Counted from the first letter of the stretch, positions 26,890-37,192 are shown. The stretch is 64,000 nucleotides of DNA from Mycobacterium sp. EPa45 (GCF_001021385.1 NZ_CP011773.1:3100001-3164000), one strand, 5' to 3'. A program made the numbers and translations. The notes: a model not told the origin generated them from the sequence alone.

Positions 26890-27612
26890 CTAATTGCCCG
26901 GCTGGGCCGACAGGTCAGCCATCAGCGCGGCAGCAGATTCGTCGATGATCGCCCGCATGGCGCGCTCGGCGGTGGCCTCGTCGCGCATCCGTATCGCGCG
27001 CGCGACCTCATCGTGCAGTTCGATCGCGGCGGGGTTTGGCCGGTCGGGCATCATTCCGTGGTGGGTACGTCCTCCGAGGACCTCGGCGACCACATCGTTG
27101 AGCGCGCGGAACATCTCGTTACCGCTGGCTTCCAGCAGAGTCTTGTGAAAGATCTTGTCCGCTAACAGGTACGAGTCCAAGTCACCTGAGCGGCCATGCA
27201 CCACCATGTCCGACACGGCGGCCGCCATGATCCGGCACTGATGCGGATCGGCCCGCCGGGCAGCCAAGGCGGCCGCCGCCGGCTCGAATCCGCGACGCAA
27301 CTCCGACAGCGACATCAGCTGTGCGGCCCGGTCGCCCACGTCCAGCCGCCAGCGAATCACTCTGGGATCGAACACGTTCCACTTGCCGGATGGCTGAATG
27401 GTGATGCCCACGCGGCGGCGGGGCGCAACCATTCGCATGGACTCCAGCACCCGGATGGCTTCCCGGGCGACCGAGCGGGAGACGCCGTGCTCGGCGCTGA
27501 CGCCGTCGAGGGTCAGCACATGCCCCGTTGGGTAACGCCCAGAGACGATGGCTTGGCCGAGCGCGGCCAACACGCTGCTGTGCAGCACGCTGACCATTGG
27601 CTCGGATGTCAC
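26890..27612 (-). CDS. GntR/FadR-family regulator, probable gluconate repressor
   Basis: 240 residues. N-terminal winged helix (LGQAIVSGRYPTGHVLTL, EHGVSRSVAREAIRVLESMRMVAPRRRVG) and a FadR-type C-terminal all-helical ligand domain with metal-binding positions (FHKTLLEASGNEMF; ELHDEVARAI). Divergent from gntK-gntP, so it most likely represses them until gluconate or a phosphorylated derivative is bound. The start is GTG 27612, with ATG 27597 as an alternative. Confidence 0.85.
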   Translation of the reverse strand: MTSEPMVSVLHSSVLAALGQAIVSGRYPTGHVLTLDGVSAEHGVSRSVAREAIRVLESMRMVAPRRRVGITIQPSGKWNVFDPRVIRWRLDVGDRAAQLMSLSELRRGFEPAAAALAARRADPHQCRIMAAAVSDMVVHGRSGDLDSYLLADKIFHKTLLEASGNEMFRALNDVVAEVLGGRTHHGMMPDRPNPAAIELHDEVARAIRMRDEATAERAMRAIIDESAAALMADLSAQPGN

Positions 27613-27711
27613 ACATACATGTTGTCATACGCTGTCCCTGATGCGATAAAACATATTCATCACAATTAGGTCTTGAAAAGATCTGACTATTGATGGGATG
27701 CTGTGTGACAT
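27606..27711. promoter_or_regulatory. Candidate GntR operator region between gntR and gntK
   Basis: TTGTCATAC (27622-27630) resembles the FadR-subfamily core TNGTNNTAC. Outside it a perfect 9-bp inverted pair, ATGTCACAC (27606-27614) and GTGTGACAT (27703-27711), lies over the start regions of the two divergent genes. The interval 27640-27695 is clearly AT-richer than its surroundings, as expected for promoters. Confidence 0.4.
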
Positions 27712-28231
27712 GCCAGACAGCAGGGTAGACGCGGGCATGGCCTCACCGATCGTCGTCATGGGGGTGTCCGGTTCCGGAAAATCAACCGTTGGCGCAGCGT
27801 TGGCTCAACGGTTGCGCGTGCCCTTCGCTGACGCCGACGACTTCCACCCGCCGGCCAACATCGCCAAGATGACCGCAGGCCACCCACTCGACGACGACGA
27901 TCGCTACCCATGGTTGGAGGCCATCGGGGAGTGGCTGGCCGAACATTCCGGGGGCGGTGTGATGAGCTGTTCGGCGCTCAAGCGCAAGTACCGCGATCAG
28001 CTCCGGCGGCACTGCGCCGATGTCAGGTTCCTTCATCTGCGAGGAACCACCGAAGTCATCGCTCGTCGACAGGCAAGCAGGCCAGGCCATTTCATGCCCG
28101 CGACCCTGCTGGCCTCACAATTCGACACCCTCGAACCCCTCGATGCCGACGAACACGGCATCAGCATCGACGTCGATCAGAGCATCGATTCGATCGTCGA
28201 CAGCTACGTATCCCGCACATCAGGAAAGTGA
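27698..28231 (+). CDS. gntK: Gluconokinase GntK
   Basis: 177 residues (164 if the ATG at 27737 is used). P-loop GVSGSGKST at 22-30, gluconokinase signature DADDFHPPANIAKMTAGHPLDDDDRYPWL, CSALKRKYRDQLR and the C-terminal SQFDTLEPLDADE. It phosphorylates D-gluconate to 6-phosphogluconate, feeding the pentose phosphate pathway. The later start begins ASPIVVMGVSG like many family members. gntP follows after 5 nt. Confidence 0.93.
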   Translation: MLCDMPDSRVDAGMASPIVVMGVSGSGKSTVGAALAQRLRVPFADADDFHPPANIAKMTAGHPLDDDDRYPWLEAIGEWLAEHSGGGVMSCSALKRKYRDQLRRHCADVRFLHLRGTTEVIARRQASRPGHFMPATLLASQFDTLEPLDADEHGISIDVDQSIDSIVDSYVSRTSGK

Positions 28232-28236
28232 CGCCG

Positions 28237-29673
28237 ATGAACCTGAATGCCACCATCCTGGCCGAAGCGCCCAAATTGGCGACACCGGTAGCGCCCGGCT
28301 GGCAGCTCATCCTGGCCTTCCTCGCCGGGATCGCGGTGATCGTTGTCCTGATCACCGTGCTGCATCTGCATCCCTTCCTGTCCTTGATCTTTGGCGCCTT
28401 GACCGTCGGTATCGTCGCCGGCGAGAACCTGGAGAAGGTGCTCAAATCGTTCTCCGACGGCTTCGGCTCCACCGCGGCCGGGGTGGGCATCCTGATCGCC
28501 CTGGGTGCGATGTTCGCCAAACTGCTGGCCGATTCCGGCGGCGCCGACGAGATCGTGGACACCATCGTCGGACATGCCTCACCGCGGGCGCTGCCGTGGG
28601 CAATGGCGTTGGTCGGCGCGATCATCGGCCTGCCGATGTTCTTCGAGATCGGACTCGTCCTGCTGATGCCGGTCATCTACCTGGTGTCCCGCCGCTCCCA
28701 ACTTTCACTGGTGACAGTCGGAATTCCGGCGCTGGCCGGGCTTTCGGCAATGCACGGCTTCGTGCCACCGCACCCCGGACCGCTGACGGCGATCTCCCTA
28801 CTCCATGCCGACCTGGGCTTGACACTGGCTCTCGGTGTGGCCGTTGCGATTCCGACGATCATCGTCGCCGGTCCGCTGTTCGGCAAACTCGCCGGGCGCT
28901 GGGTGGTCGTCGAAGCACCAGATACGTTCGGCTCCGGCGCCGCCGCGTTGCGCGAGGCCGGCCCGGAGGGCGAGGTCATTCCCGACGAGAACCGCGGGCC
29001 TCGCCGGCCGTCGTTCGGGGTGACGCTGTTCAGCGTGCTGCTGCCGGTCGTGCTGATGCTCGGCAAAGCGCTCGTCGACATCTTCATCGACGACGAGAAC
29101 CAGTGGTTCCGAGTCACGTTCGACGTGCTGGGCACCCCACTGGTAGCGCTGCTGATCGCGGTGATCGTCGGCATCTTCACCCTCGGCAGGGGTGCGGGCA
29201 TGTCGCGCGGCGCCGTGATGAAGTGCGTCGAATCGGGCCTGCCCCCGGTTGCCGGCATCATCCTGATCGTCGCCGCGGGCGGCGGCTTCAAACAGGTTCT
29301 GGTCGACAGCGGAATCGGCACCCTGTTGGCTGACTGGGCCAAGGGCGCTCACATCTCGGTCATCGTGCTGGCCTGGGTGCTGGCCGTGCTGATCCGCCTT
29401 GCGACCGGCTCGGCGACGGTGGCCACCATCACCGCGTCCGCGTTGGTGCTGGGCTTGGTCGAAGGCCTCAGCAGCGGTCAGGTGTCGCTGGTCGTGCTGG
29501 CTGTCGGCGCCGGCTCGCTGTTCTTCTCCCACGTCAACGACGCCGGATTCTGGTTGGTCAACCAGTACTTCCGCATCAGCGTCGGCCAGACGATCAAGAC
29601 CTGGTCACTGATGGAGACGGTGCTGTCAGTGACCGGTCTGATCGTCGTATTGCTGCTCGGCCTGGTGATCTGA
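28237..29673 (+). CDS. gntP: Gluconate:H+ symporter GntP
   Basis: 478 residues with about 12-14 membrane helices. Family marks: HPFLSLIFGALTVGIVAG, GFGSTAAGVGILIALGAMFAKLLADSGGAD, LPMFFEIGLVLLMPVIY, GFVPPHPGPLTAI, LIRLATGSATVATITA and FFSHVNDAGFWLVNQYF. AGGAAAG lies 8 nt before the ATG. It imports gluconate for the kinase encoded upstream; the pair is under the divergent GntR regulator. Confidence 0.94.
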   Translation: MNLNATILAEAPKLATPVAPGWQLILAFLAGIAVIVVLITVLHLHPFLSLIFGALTVGIVAGENLEKVLKSFSDGFGSTAAGVGILIALGAMFAKLLADSGGADEIVDTIVGHASPRALPWAMALVGAIIGLPMFFEIGLVLLMPVIYLVSRRSQLSLVTVGIPALAGLSAMHGFVPPHPGPLTAISLLHADLGLTLALGVAVAIPTIIVAGPLFGKLAGRWVVVEAPDTFGSGAAALREAGPEGEVIPDENRGPRRPSFGVTLFSVLLPVVLMLGKALVDIFIDDENQWFRVTFDVLGTPLVALLIAVIVGIFTLGRGAGMSRGAVMKCVESGLPPVAGIILIVAAGGGFKQVLVDSGIGTLLADWAKGAHISVIVLAWVLAVLIRLATGSATVATITASALVLGLVEGLSSGQVSLVVLAVGAGSLFFSHVNDAGFWLVNQYFRISVGQTIKTWSLMETVLSVTGLIVVLLLGLVI

Positions 29674-29682
29674 GCGCGGCGC

Positions 29683-30318
29683 TCAGCCCTTGACGACCTG
29701 CGTTCCGCCGGCGAGTTCGTCGTGCTTGCCCTGCTTGGTCGGACTGCCGTTGATCGTCACCGCGATCACGATGTAGGCGATCACAGCCAGCAGACCGCCG
29801 ATGTAGGGGATCACCGACAGCAGCGTGAACGAGTTGCGGATCGCCGACTGCTGAAGGTTCGGTTTCGGCGCACCGCCGGGGCCGTGCACGCTCAAGCCCA
29901 GAATCTTCTTCGCCGGAGTCCAGCCCTGCGTCACCTCGAACGCCACGAAGTAGACGAAGGTCAAAACCCCCGAAAACAGGCCTGTCACAAGGATATTGCT
30001 CGTCGCATCGAGAAGCAGCGCGAGGACAAAGGACACGATGGCGACGATGATCCCGTCGATGAAGCGCGCGGCGAACCGCAGCCCAAGCCCGCCGGGCTGG
30101 CCACCGGTGGGCACCGGTGGCGGGTAGCCGCCACCGTAACCCTGCTGGCCGTAGGGATCCTGGGCCGGCGGCGGGACGTACCCACCGGGTTGACCGGGCG
30201 GCGGCGGGGGATAGCCGGACGGCGGCGGGGGATAGCTACCCGGTTGACCCGTCGGGGGCGGCGGCGGATAGCCGCCAGGCGGGCCGTACGCGTTCGGGTC
30301 GTTGTCACCGGTGGTCAT
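29683..30318 (-). CDS. RDD-family membrane protein with Pro/Gly-rich N-terminus
   Basis: 211 residues. Residues 1-80 are low-complexity repeats of Pro-rich and Gly-Tyr units (GGYPPPPPTGQPGSYPPPP). Residues 81-205 form an RDD domain with GLRFAARFIDGIIVAI, VTQGWTPAKKILGLSV and SAIRNSFTLLSVIPYIGGL, with three or four membrane helices. GGAGGAG precedes the ATG by 6 nt. RDD proteins are common mycobacterial membrane proteins of unknown or transport-related role. Convergent with gntP. Confidence 0.85.
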   Translation of the reverse strand: MTTGDNDPNAYGPPGGYPPPPPTGQPGSYPPPPSGYPPPPPGQPGGYVPPPAQDPYGQQGYGGGYPPPVPTGGQPGGLGLRFAARFIDGIIVAIVSFVLALLLDATSNILVTGLFSGVLTFVYFVAFEVTQGWTPAKKILGLSVHGPGGAPKPNLQQSAIRNSFTLLSVIPYIGGLLAVIAYIVIAVTINGSPTKQGKHDELAGGTQVVKG

Positions 30319-30408
30319 TGCTTGCTCCTCCCGCTGAAATCAGTCCGGCTTAATCTACCCTCCGGTCTGCCTACAGCAGGGGCAACGCCCGCGGCGCGAT
30401 CGCGATTC

Positions 30409-31326
30409 TCAGCGCCTGGCCCGCTTCTTGGCTTCCTTCTTGGCCTTCTTGTTGGCCTTCTTGGCCCGGGCGCGCGTGGTCTCGACCAGATCGCCACCCT
30501 GGTCCCTGGCGACGTCGACGAATTCGGCACTTCGCTTCCGCGCGACATCAGCCAGTTCAGCGCTGCGCTCACTGGCCACATCGGCGAACTCGGCGCCGCG
30601 CTTGCGGGCGATTTCGGCGAACTCCGCACCACGCTCGCTGGCGACGTCGGCCAGCTCGGCGCCACGCTCGCGGGCGATCTCGGCGAACTCCGCACCACGC
30701 TTGCGGGCCGTCTCCAGCAGCGGCGCGGCGCGCTCACCGGCGGTCAGGGCCAGTTCGCGGCCGCGTTCGGCACCGATCTGCAATCCGTGGCCCACCTTGG
30801 GACCGACCCGGTCCAGAAGGTCGCTGTCAAGGAGGCTGTGGCTCGATCCGGGCAGGCTACCCGACACCGCATCGCTGACCTTGCGGGCGGCGCGGCGCCC
30901 GCGCCAGCCCAGGGACGGTTTCCCGGCGGTGTCGGCCGAGGCGATGATCAGACCGCCGAGCAGGCTGAGGTCGGTCAGGAACGCGCGTCGCTTCTCGGCC
31001 TTGAGCTGTTGGTCGGACTCGTCCCAGAACATGTGGGCGCCGAGATTGGCAGGAACCACGGTGGCCGCCAATGCGGCCGAGGCCACCCGGGGCAGCTTGC
31101 CCGATGCCAGCAGCACCCCGCCACCGATCTGGACAGCCGCGGTGATCTTCGCCAGTGTCTCCGGATCGCTGGGAACGTTTGCGCTGACGGGCTCGGGCAG
31201 CTTCTGCAGACCCTCGAGAGTCGGGCGGGCGGCTTCGGCCGCCGGTTTCGGGCTCTTCAGGGCTTCGAATCCCTGGCCGATGAACACCGCTGCCAACATG
31301 GGCCGAGCAACTCTGCGAATCAACAT
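30409..31326 (-). CDS. DoxX-family membrane protein with an 11-residue-repeat tail
   Basis: 305 residues. Residues 1-140 match DoxX: RRVARPMLAAVFIGQGFEAL, ITAAVQIGGGVLLASGKLPRVASAALAA and FLTDLSLLGGLIIASADTAG, about three or four membrane helices. The cytoplasmic tail contains seven tandem 11-mers (207-283, consensus ARKRGAEFADV) predicted to be a long amphipathic helix. It ends in a Lys/Ala/Arg run (RARAKKANKKAKKEAKKRAR) like the DNA- or heparin-binding tails of HupB and HBHA. DoxX proteins take part in redox and thiol homeostasis in mycobacteria; the repeat tail is not part of the usual family length. Confidence 0.8.
   Translation of the reverse strand: MLIRRVARPMLAAVFIGQGFEALKSPKPAAEAARPTLEGLQKLPEPVSANVPSDPETLAKITAAVQIGGGVLLASGKLPRVASAALAATVVPANLGAHMFWDESDQQLKAEKRRAFLTDLSLLGGLIIASADTAGKPSLGWRGRRAARKVSDAVSGSLPGSSHSLLDSDLLDRVGPKVGHGLQIGAERGRELALTAGERAAPLLETARKRGAEFAEIARERGAELADVASERGAEFAEIARKRGAEFADVASERSAELADVARKRSAEFVDVARDQGGDLVETTRARAKKANKKAKKEAKKRARR
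30478..30708 (-). repeat. Seven tandem 33-bp (11-codon) repeats in the DoxX gene
   Basis: Residues 207-283 read as seven 11-residue units starting ARKRGAEFAEI, ARERGAELADV, ASERGAEFAEI, ARKRGAEFADV, ASERSAELADV, ARKRSAEFVDV and ARDQGGDLVET. Ala/Ile/Val/Leu/Phe recur at fixed positions with alternating basic and acidic residues, a hendecad pattern. The DNA repeats are imperfect, so this is old or selected rather than a fresh expansion. Confidence 0.85.
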
Positions 31327-31370
31327 GGCGCGGGTGTTCCCTACCGGCTAGGCCGTCAAACCCGGGGGCG

Positions 31371-31871
31371 TCAGCTGTCGAGGCGGCGCATCCACAAGGG
31401 GAACGCCACCCAGGCGGCCGACATCACGACCGCGGTCACGACGCCGGCGAGCACGCCGGCGCCTTCGCCCATCACGGTGCCGAAGACGACGACCGCAACA
31501 CCGGTCAGCGCGGCGCCGAGTAGCAGGAGACCAGAGAACGCGAATCGATGGGCTATCGCGACCAGGGGCCGCAACTTGTGCCTGCGGAACAACATCCGGT
31601 GCATCCCAACCGGCGCGACCAGGAGAACTGTCGCCGCCAGCGAGCAGATCACGGTGGCCAGGTAGACCGCGCGCAGTTCGGAGCTCAACGTGGTGAACCG
31701 GTTCTGGAATGGCAGGGTCAGCAGAAACCCGGTGAGCAATTGAACGCCGGTTTGCGCGACGCGAAGCTCCTGGAGCAGGTTGGACCAGTTACGGTCCAAG
31801 CGCTCCGCCTCCGTCTCGGAGCGAACCGAAGCGTTCCACCGCTGGTCCATTTCAGGGTGGTCGACGTCCAC
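31371..31871 (-). CDS. DUF6328-family membrane protein
   Basis: 166 residues. A charged N-terminus (ETEAERLDRNWSNLLQELRVAQTGVQLLTGFLLTLPF) precedes four membrane helices; FTTLSSELRAVYLATV and PVGMHRMLFRRHKLRPLV lie between helices. This matches the DUF6328 pattern common in actinobacteria. Function unknown. GTG start at 31871 by frame; no strong ribosome site was seen. Confidence 0.75.
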   Translation of the reverse strand: MDVDHPEMDQRWNASVRSETEAERLDRNWSNLLQELRVAQTGVQLLTGFLLTLPFQNRFTTLSSELRAVYLATVICSLAATVLLVAPVGMHRMLFRRHKLRPLVAIAHRFAFSGLLLLGAALTGVAVVVFGTVMGEGAGVLAGVVTAVVMSAAWVAFPLWMRRLDS

Positions 31872-31907
31872 CTGGTGGTCATGCCCGAGTGAATACCGCT
31901 TGAAACC

Positions 31908-32480
31908 TCAGGTCAGCAGCAGGCGGGCGGACGCCTCGAGACGGCTGGCGATCTCGGTGTACGAGGCATATCCCATACCGGCCCGCACGAGGGCCCCGGC
32001 GTAGAGCTGCTCGAGCGACTCGATGACATTCGAATCACACTGTGTCCCAAGCGCGGTGCTCAACCGCTGATGAATCTCGCGACCGATCCGAAAGCGGAGA
32101 TGCTCGACGTCGGGATCCTTGCCGAGCAGCGCGGTGGTGACCGCGCCTGCCAATTCGGGCTCATCGGCCACCAGCAGCGCGATGTGGCGGAGTACGCCCA
32201 CCACGCGATCGACGGGGTCCGGGGAGTCGTCCGGCGGTGCCGGCGTCGAGGCCAGCCGCCGCCAGAACACCTCGGCGACCAGATGCTCCTTGGACGAAAA
32301 GTACGTGTAGGCGGTGGCCGCGCCGACGCCTGCCTCGGCGGCCACCATCCGGATCGTCAGGCCGGAGAATCCTTCACGGCTCAACACCTCGACCGCGGCG
32401 CGGCCCAGGCGGTCGACCGTTGCGGCCTGCTTTGCTGTCAACCGGCGCCGCGTCGATTCCCGAGCTACCGGATCAGACAC
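31908..32480 (-). CDS. TetR-family regulator
   Basis: 190 residues. Helix-turn-helix: AAVEVLSREGFSGLTIRMVAAEAGVGAATAYTYFSSKEHLVAEVF, followed by a typical helical ligand domain. The GTG start at 32480 lies inside the candidate operator 32474-32486, which fits autorepression if the message is leaderless. Divergent from a methyltransferase gene. A near-identical 13-bp sequence in the GT4/MBL intergenic region (36390-36402) suggests that it controls that cluster too. Confidence 0.85.
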   Translation of the reverse strand: MSDPVARESTRRRLTAKQAATVDRLGRAAVEVLSREGFSGLTIRMVAAEAGVGAATAYTYFSSKEHLVAEVFWRRLASTPAPPDDSPDPVDRVVGVLRHIALLVADEPELAGAVTTALLGKDPDVEHLRFRIGREIHQRLSTALGTQCDSNVIESLEQLYAGALVRAGMGYASYTEIASRLEASARLLLT

Positions 32481-32486
32481 ATGTCC
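32474..32486. promoter_or_regulatory. Candidate TetR operator, copy 1
   Basis: CAGACACATGTCC on the plus strand (GGACATGTGTCTG on the minus) contains the imperfect palindrome GACA-TG-TGTC. It overlaps the TetR start codon and lies in the divergent promoter region of the methyltransferase gene. The same 13-mer occurs at 36390-36402. Confidence 0.55.
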
Positions 32487-32550
32487 GGACGCTACTACAA
32501 CCGACCTGCACCGACAAGGTGCGCGCTGGCCATCGACCATGCGTAAGGGT

Positions 32551-34292
<1,742 letters not shown>

Positions 34293-34309
<17 letters not shown>

Positions 34310-35024
34310 TCGTGATCGGTTTCTCGAAGTAGAGGGCGACACTCTTGCCGACCAGAGGGTTGAGCGCGGCTTCGGCATAGCGGGTCAGTGCCGGGCGCGA
34401 CATCATGTCCCACACCAGCAGCTGGTGATAGGCCTTTACCGCCGGGTGATTCGGCTTCTCCACGCCGACAGCGCATTTGAGCCACCAGAACGGGGAGTGC
34501 AGGGCGTGCGCGTGATGGGAGTGCTTGAACACCAGGCCGCCGCGAACCAGCTTGCCGCGCAGTTCGTCGGCCTTGTAGATCCGGATGTGGCCGCCCTCGT
34601 TGGCGTGGTACTCGTCGGACAACAGCCAGCAGATCTGCTCGGGCAGCCAACGCGGCACCGTCACGGCGAGCTGGCCGCCGGGCCGCAGTACCCGGGTCAA
34701 CTCGGCGATCGCGCCGTCGTCGTCGGGGATGTGCTCGAGGATCTCCGAGGCGATCACGACGTCGAAGGACGCATCGGGATACGGCAGGGCCAGCGCGTCA
34801 CCGACCACGACCTGAGCCTTCGCCGATGCCGGAGCCTCACCGGCTTCGCCCATCGCCTGTAGCAGGGTGTCGACATTGGCCAGTTCCTCGGCGTCCTGAT
34901 CGAAGGCGATCACGTTGGCGCCCCGCCGATAGGCCTCGAAACTGTGTCGCCCGGCACCGCAGCCGACGTCGATGACATCGATTCCCGGTCCGACGTCGAG
35001 CCGGTCGTAGTCGACGGTCAGCAT
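34293..35024 (-). CDS. SAM-dependent methyltransferase of the GT4 operon (Rv0224c-like)
   Basis: 243 residues. Methyltransf_11 motifs: VIDVGCGAGRHSFEAYRRGA (motif I), IAFDQDAEEL, DASFDVVIASEILEHIPDD and LTRVLRPGGQLAVTVPRWLPE. The C-terminal part (SPFWWLKCAVGVEKPNHPAVKAYHQLLVWDMM) resembles Rv0224c, which neighbours the GT4 Rv0225 in M. tuberculosis as remembered. The ATG overlaps the GT4 stop by 7 nt. It likely methylates the product of that glycosyltransferase; the product is not known. Confidence 0.83.
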
Positions 35025-36289
35025 GGTTCGTCCACCGCCTCGGCAGCGTTGGTGATGCGCCCGGTCCGGGCGATGGCCTGCTCGTAGACCCGCACGGTCT
35101 GGGCTGCGACCGATTCCCAGCTGAAGACGTCCAGCGCGCGGCGCCGGCCGGCGGTGCCGAGCCACTGCCGGCGAGCGGGAGACTCCAGCAGTCGGCCGAG
35201 CGCGGCGGTCAGTTCCTTGACGTCGCCCGGTGTCACCAGGTCGGCGCATTCACCGTCAGGTCCCAACACCTCGGGCAGGGCGCCGGCCCGGCTGGCCACG
35301 ATCGGTGTGCCGCTGGCCATGGCCTCGACCGCCGGTAGCGAGAAGCCCTCGTAAAGCGATGGAATGCAAGCGATTTCGGCGGAGGCAAACAGCCCGGCGA
35401 GGTCTTCGTCGGACAGGCCGCTGGAGGTATGCACGATATCGCTGATACCCAGTTCGGCGATCAGCTTCTCGGTCGGCCCGTTCGGCTCCAGCTTCGCCAC
35501 CAGCTGCAACTCGAGGTCGTGCTCGGTGCGCAGAACGGCCACGGCGTGCAGCAGGTGTCCGATGCCCTTCAATGGCCGGTCCGCGCTGGAGATCGCGATG
35601 ATGCGGCCCGGCACCCGTGGCAGGTCCGACGGCTTGAACAGGTCGGTGTCCACGCCGAGCGGCACAACGCGCAGCTGCTTCGGGCTGACACCGAAATCGT
35701 CGGCGATGTCGGTGGCCGACGACGACGAGACAGTCAGCAGGTCTGGGATGCTCCTGGCGACCTTCTTCTGCATCTCCGCGAAGCCATACCACCTGTGCAC
35801 CAACGGCTTTCGCCACCACTTGGCGGCGGCCAGATCGAGCACACGGTCTTTGGTGATCGGATGGTGCACGGTCGCCACGACGGGAAGGCCCATATCGGCG
35901 ATGCGCAGCAGACCGGTGCCCAGGCACTGGTTGTCGTGCACCACGTCGAACTCGTCGAGGCGTGCGGCCAGCAGCCGAGCGGCGCGCAGGCTGAAGGTGC
36001 GCGGTTCGGGGAAGCCGGACGTCCACATGGTGGCCAGCTCGAGCACGTCGTAGCGGTCGCGAATCTCGCGCGGATGCGGGACCCGGAACGGGTCGGGTTC
36101 CCGGTAGAGGTCCAGGCTGGGGACCTTGGTCAGGCGAACCCGGGGATCGAGGATCTCGGGGTAGGGCTGCCCGGAGAACACCTCGACGTCATGGCCCAGT
36201 TCGACCAGCCCGCGGCTGAGGTGCCGAACGTAGACGCCCTGCCCGCCACAGTGGGTCTTGCTGCGGTAGGACAGCAACGCAATCCGCAT
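35018..36289 (-). CDS. GT4-family glycosyltransferase (Rv0225-like)
   Basis: 423 residues, GT-B fold. N-terminal RIALLSYRSKTHCGGQGVYV, central DVVHDNQCLGTGLL, TVHHPITKDR, DLLTVSSSSATDI, LRVVPLGVDTDLFKP, and the GT4 donor-site block CIPSLYEGFSLPAVEAMASG followed by TPIVASRAGALPEVLG. Very similar in memory to Rv0225. GCAGGAGC lies 7 nt upstream of the ATG at 36289, better placed than the GTG at 36295. First gene of an operon with a methyltransferase and an alpha-toroid protein. Probably builds a cell-envelope glycolipid or polysaccharide. Confidence 0.88.
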   Translation of the reverse strand: MRIALLSYRSKTHCGGQGVYVRHLSRGLVELGHDVEVFSGQPYPEILDPRVRLTKVPSLDLYREPDPFRVPHPREIRDRYDVLELATMWTSGFPEPRTFSLRAARLLAARLDEFDVVHDNQCLGTGLLRIADMGLPVVATVHHPITKDRVLDLAAAKWWRKPLVHRWYGFAEMQKKVARSIPDLLTVSSSSATDIADDFGVSPKQLRVVPLGVDTDLFKPSDLPRVPGRIIAISSADRPLKGIGHLLHAVAVLRTEHDLELQLVAKLEPNGPTEKLIAELGISDIVHTSSGLSDEDLAGLFASAEIACIPSLYEGFSLPAVEAMASGTPIVASRAGALPEVLGPDGECADLVTPGDVKELTAALGRLLESPARRQWLGTAGRRRALDVFSWESVAAQTVRVYEQAIARTGRITNAAEAVDEPC

Positions 36290-36384
36290 TTTCACGCTCC
36301 TGCAACGTCCATGACCGATACGGCTGAGTTACCCGCCGAGCTCGCATATGTCATCGTGTATGTAACCGGACACGGTCAGCGAAC

Positions 36385-36405
36385 TGTCTGGACATGTGTC
36401 TGGAC
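36385..36405. promoter_or_regulatory. Candidate TetR operator, copy 2, with direct repeats
   Basis: TGTCTGGAC occurs twice (36385-36393 and 36397-36405) separated by ATG. The 13-mer GGACATGTGTCTG (36390-36402) spans the junction and is identical, on the opposite strand, to the sequence over the TetR start codon at 32474-32486. It abuts a TATAAT hexamer at 36406. Confidence 0.55.
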
Positions 36406-36411
36406 TATAAT
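36406..36411 (+). promoter_or_regulatory. Perfect -10 hexamer TATAAT next to the operator
   Basis: TATAAT directly follows operator copy 2, so bound repressor would block it. It would give a leader of about 60 nt to the ATG at 36479. A perfect -10 box is uncommon in GC-rich mycobacterial DNA. Confidence 0.5.
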
Positions 36412-36465
36412 TCGCCTAGCTACACAGTGCAACGTAAGTGCCCACCACCACCGTAGGCCAGCGGC

Positions 36466-36471
36466 TATCTT
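36466..36471 (+). promoter_or_regulatory. -10 hexamer TATCTT of a leaderless promoter for the MBL gene
   Basis: TATCTT ends 7 nt before the ATG at 36479, giving a second possible start site for this gene and supporting that ATG as the start. Confidence 0.5.
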
Positions 36472-36478
36472 TACTGTG

Positions 36479-37191
36479 ATGCACCTCCTGTGGGAAACGT
36501 TGTCCGAGGGCGTACACCGCTGTCGGCTGCGGTTTCTCGACGTTACGGTCGGGCTGGTCCACGGTGACTACCGGAATTTGCTGATCGACTGCGGCACAAC
36601 CCTTTCCGAGGCCGCTCGCATCGCCGACGATGTGGCCGAACTCACCGGTGCGCAGTCACCGACCTGGTGATGACGCACCATCATTTCGACCATATTCTCG
36701 GCTCGGCCGGTTTCGGTACGGCCGTCCTGTATTCACCGGCGGCCGTGGCCGAGGCGCTGACCACCCGAATCGGGGAGGTTCGCGCCCACGCCCTGCAATA
36801 CGGGGCCGACCCGGTCCGGTTGGACCGGGCGATCGCGGGCGTCCGCGCGCCCGACCACGTCGTGACCGACCTCGACCTCGACCTCGGTGGCCGCAGCGTC
36901 CACCTGGAACTGCCCGGACCAGGGCATACCGACCACGACCTGGTCGTTGTCGTTCCGCCCGTCGGGACCGATGAGCGCACGGTCATCTTCTGCGGCGACC
37001 TGGTCGAAGAGTCTGCGGATCCGGCGATCGACGACGGCTCCGACGTGGCCGGCTGGCCGCTCGCGCTGGACCGGCTGCTCGAGTTGGGCGGCGACGACGC
37101 CCGCTACGTGCCCGGCCACGGCGCGGTGGTCGATGCGCGGTTCGTGCGGGCTCAGCGGGACTGGCTGGCGGCTCGAACCTCGTCGGGCTGA
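36479..37191 (+). pseudogene. Metallo-beta-lactamase fold hydrolase with a frameshift
   Basis: Two frames together make one MBL-fold protein. Frame 1 (36479-36670) reads HLLWETLSEGVHRCRLRFLD ... NLLIDCGTTLSEAARIADDVAELTGAQ and stops. Frame 2, one base back, continues VTDLVMTHHHFDHILGSAGF with the zinc motif HHHFDH, then PGPGHTDHDLVV, VIFCGDLVEES and YVPGHGAVVD. The break is near 36648-36652, and a single missing base would restore GA(H)VTDLV. No slippery heptamer is seen, so a real mutation or a sequence error is likelier than programmed shifting. The second frame alone could start at GTG 36667 but would lack the first beta strands. Confidence 0.8.
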
Positions 37192-37192
37192 T

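Noticed and set aside
29722..31665. 647-residue open frame on the plus strand
   Set aside because: It mirrors the RDD and DoxX genes; the apparent repeats are just the complement of the DoxX 33-bp repeats.
36600..36680. Programmed -1 frameshift in the MBL gene
   Set aside because: No X XXY YYZ heptamer or clear downstream structure was seen near the break.
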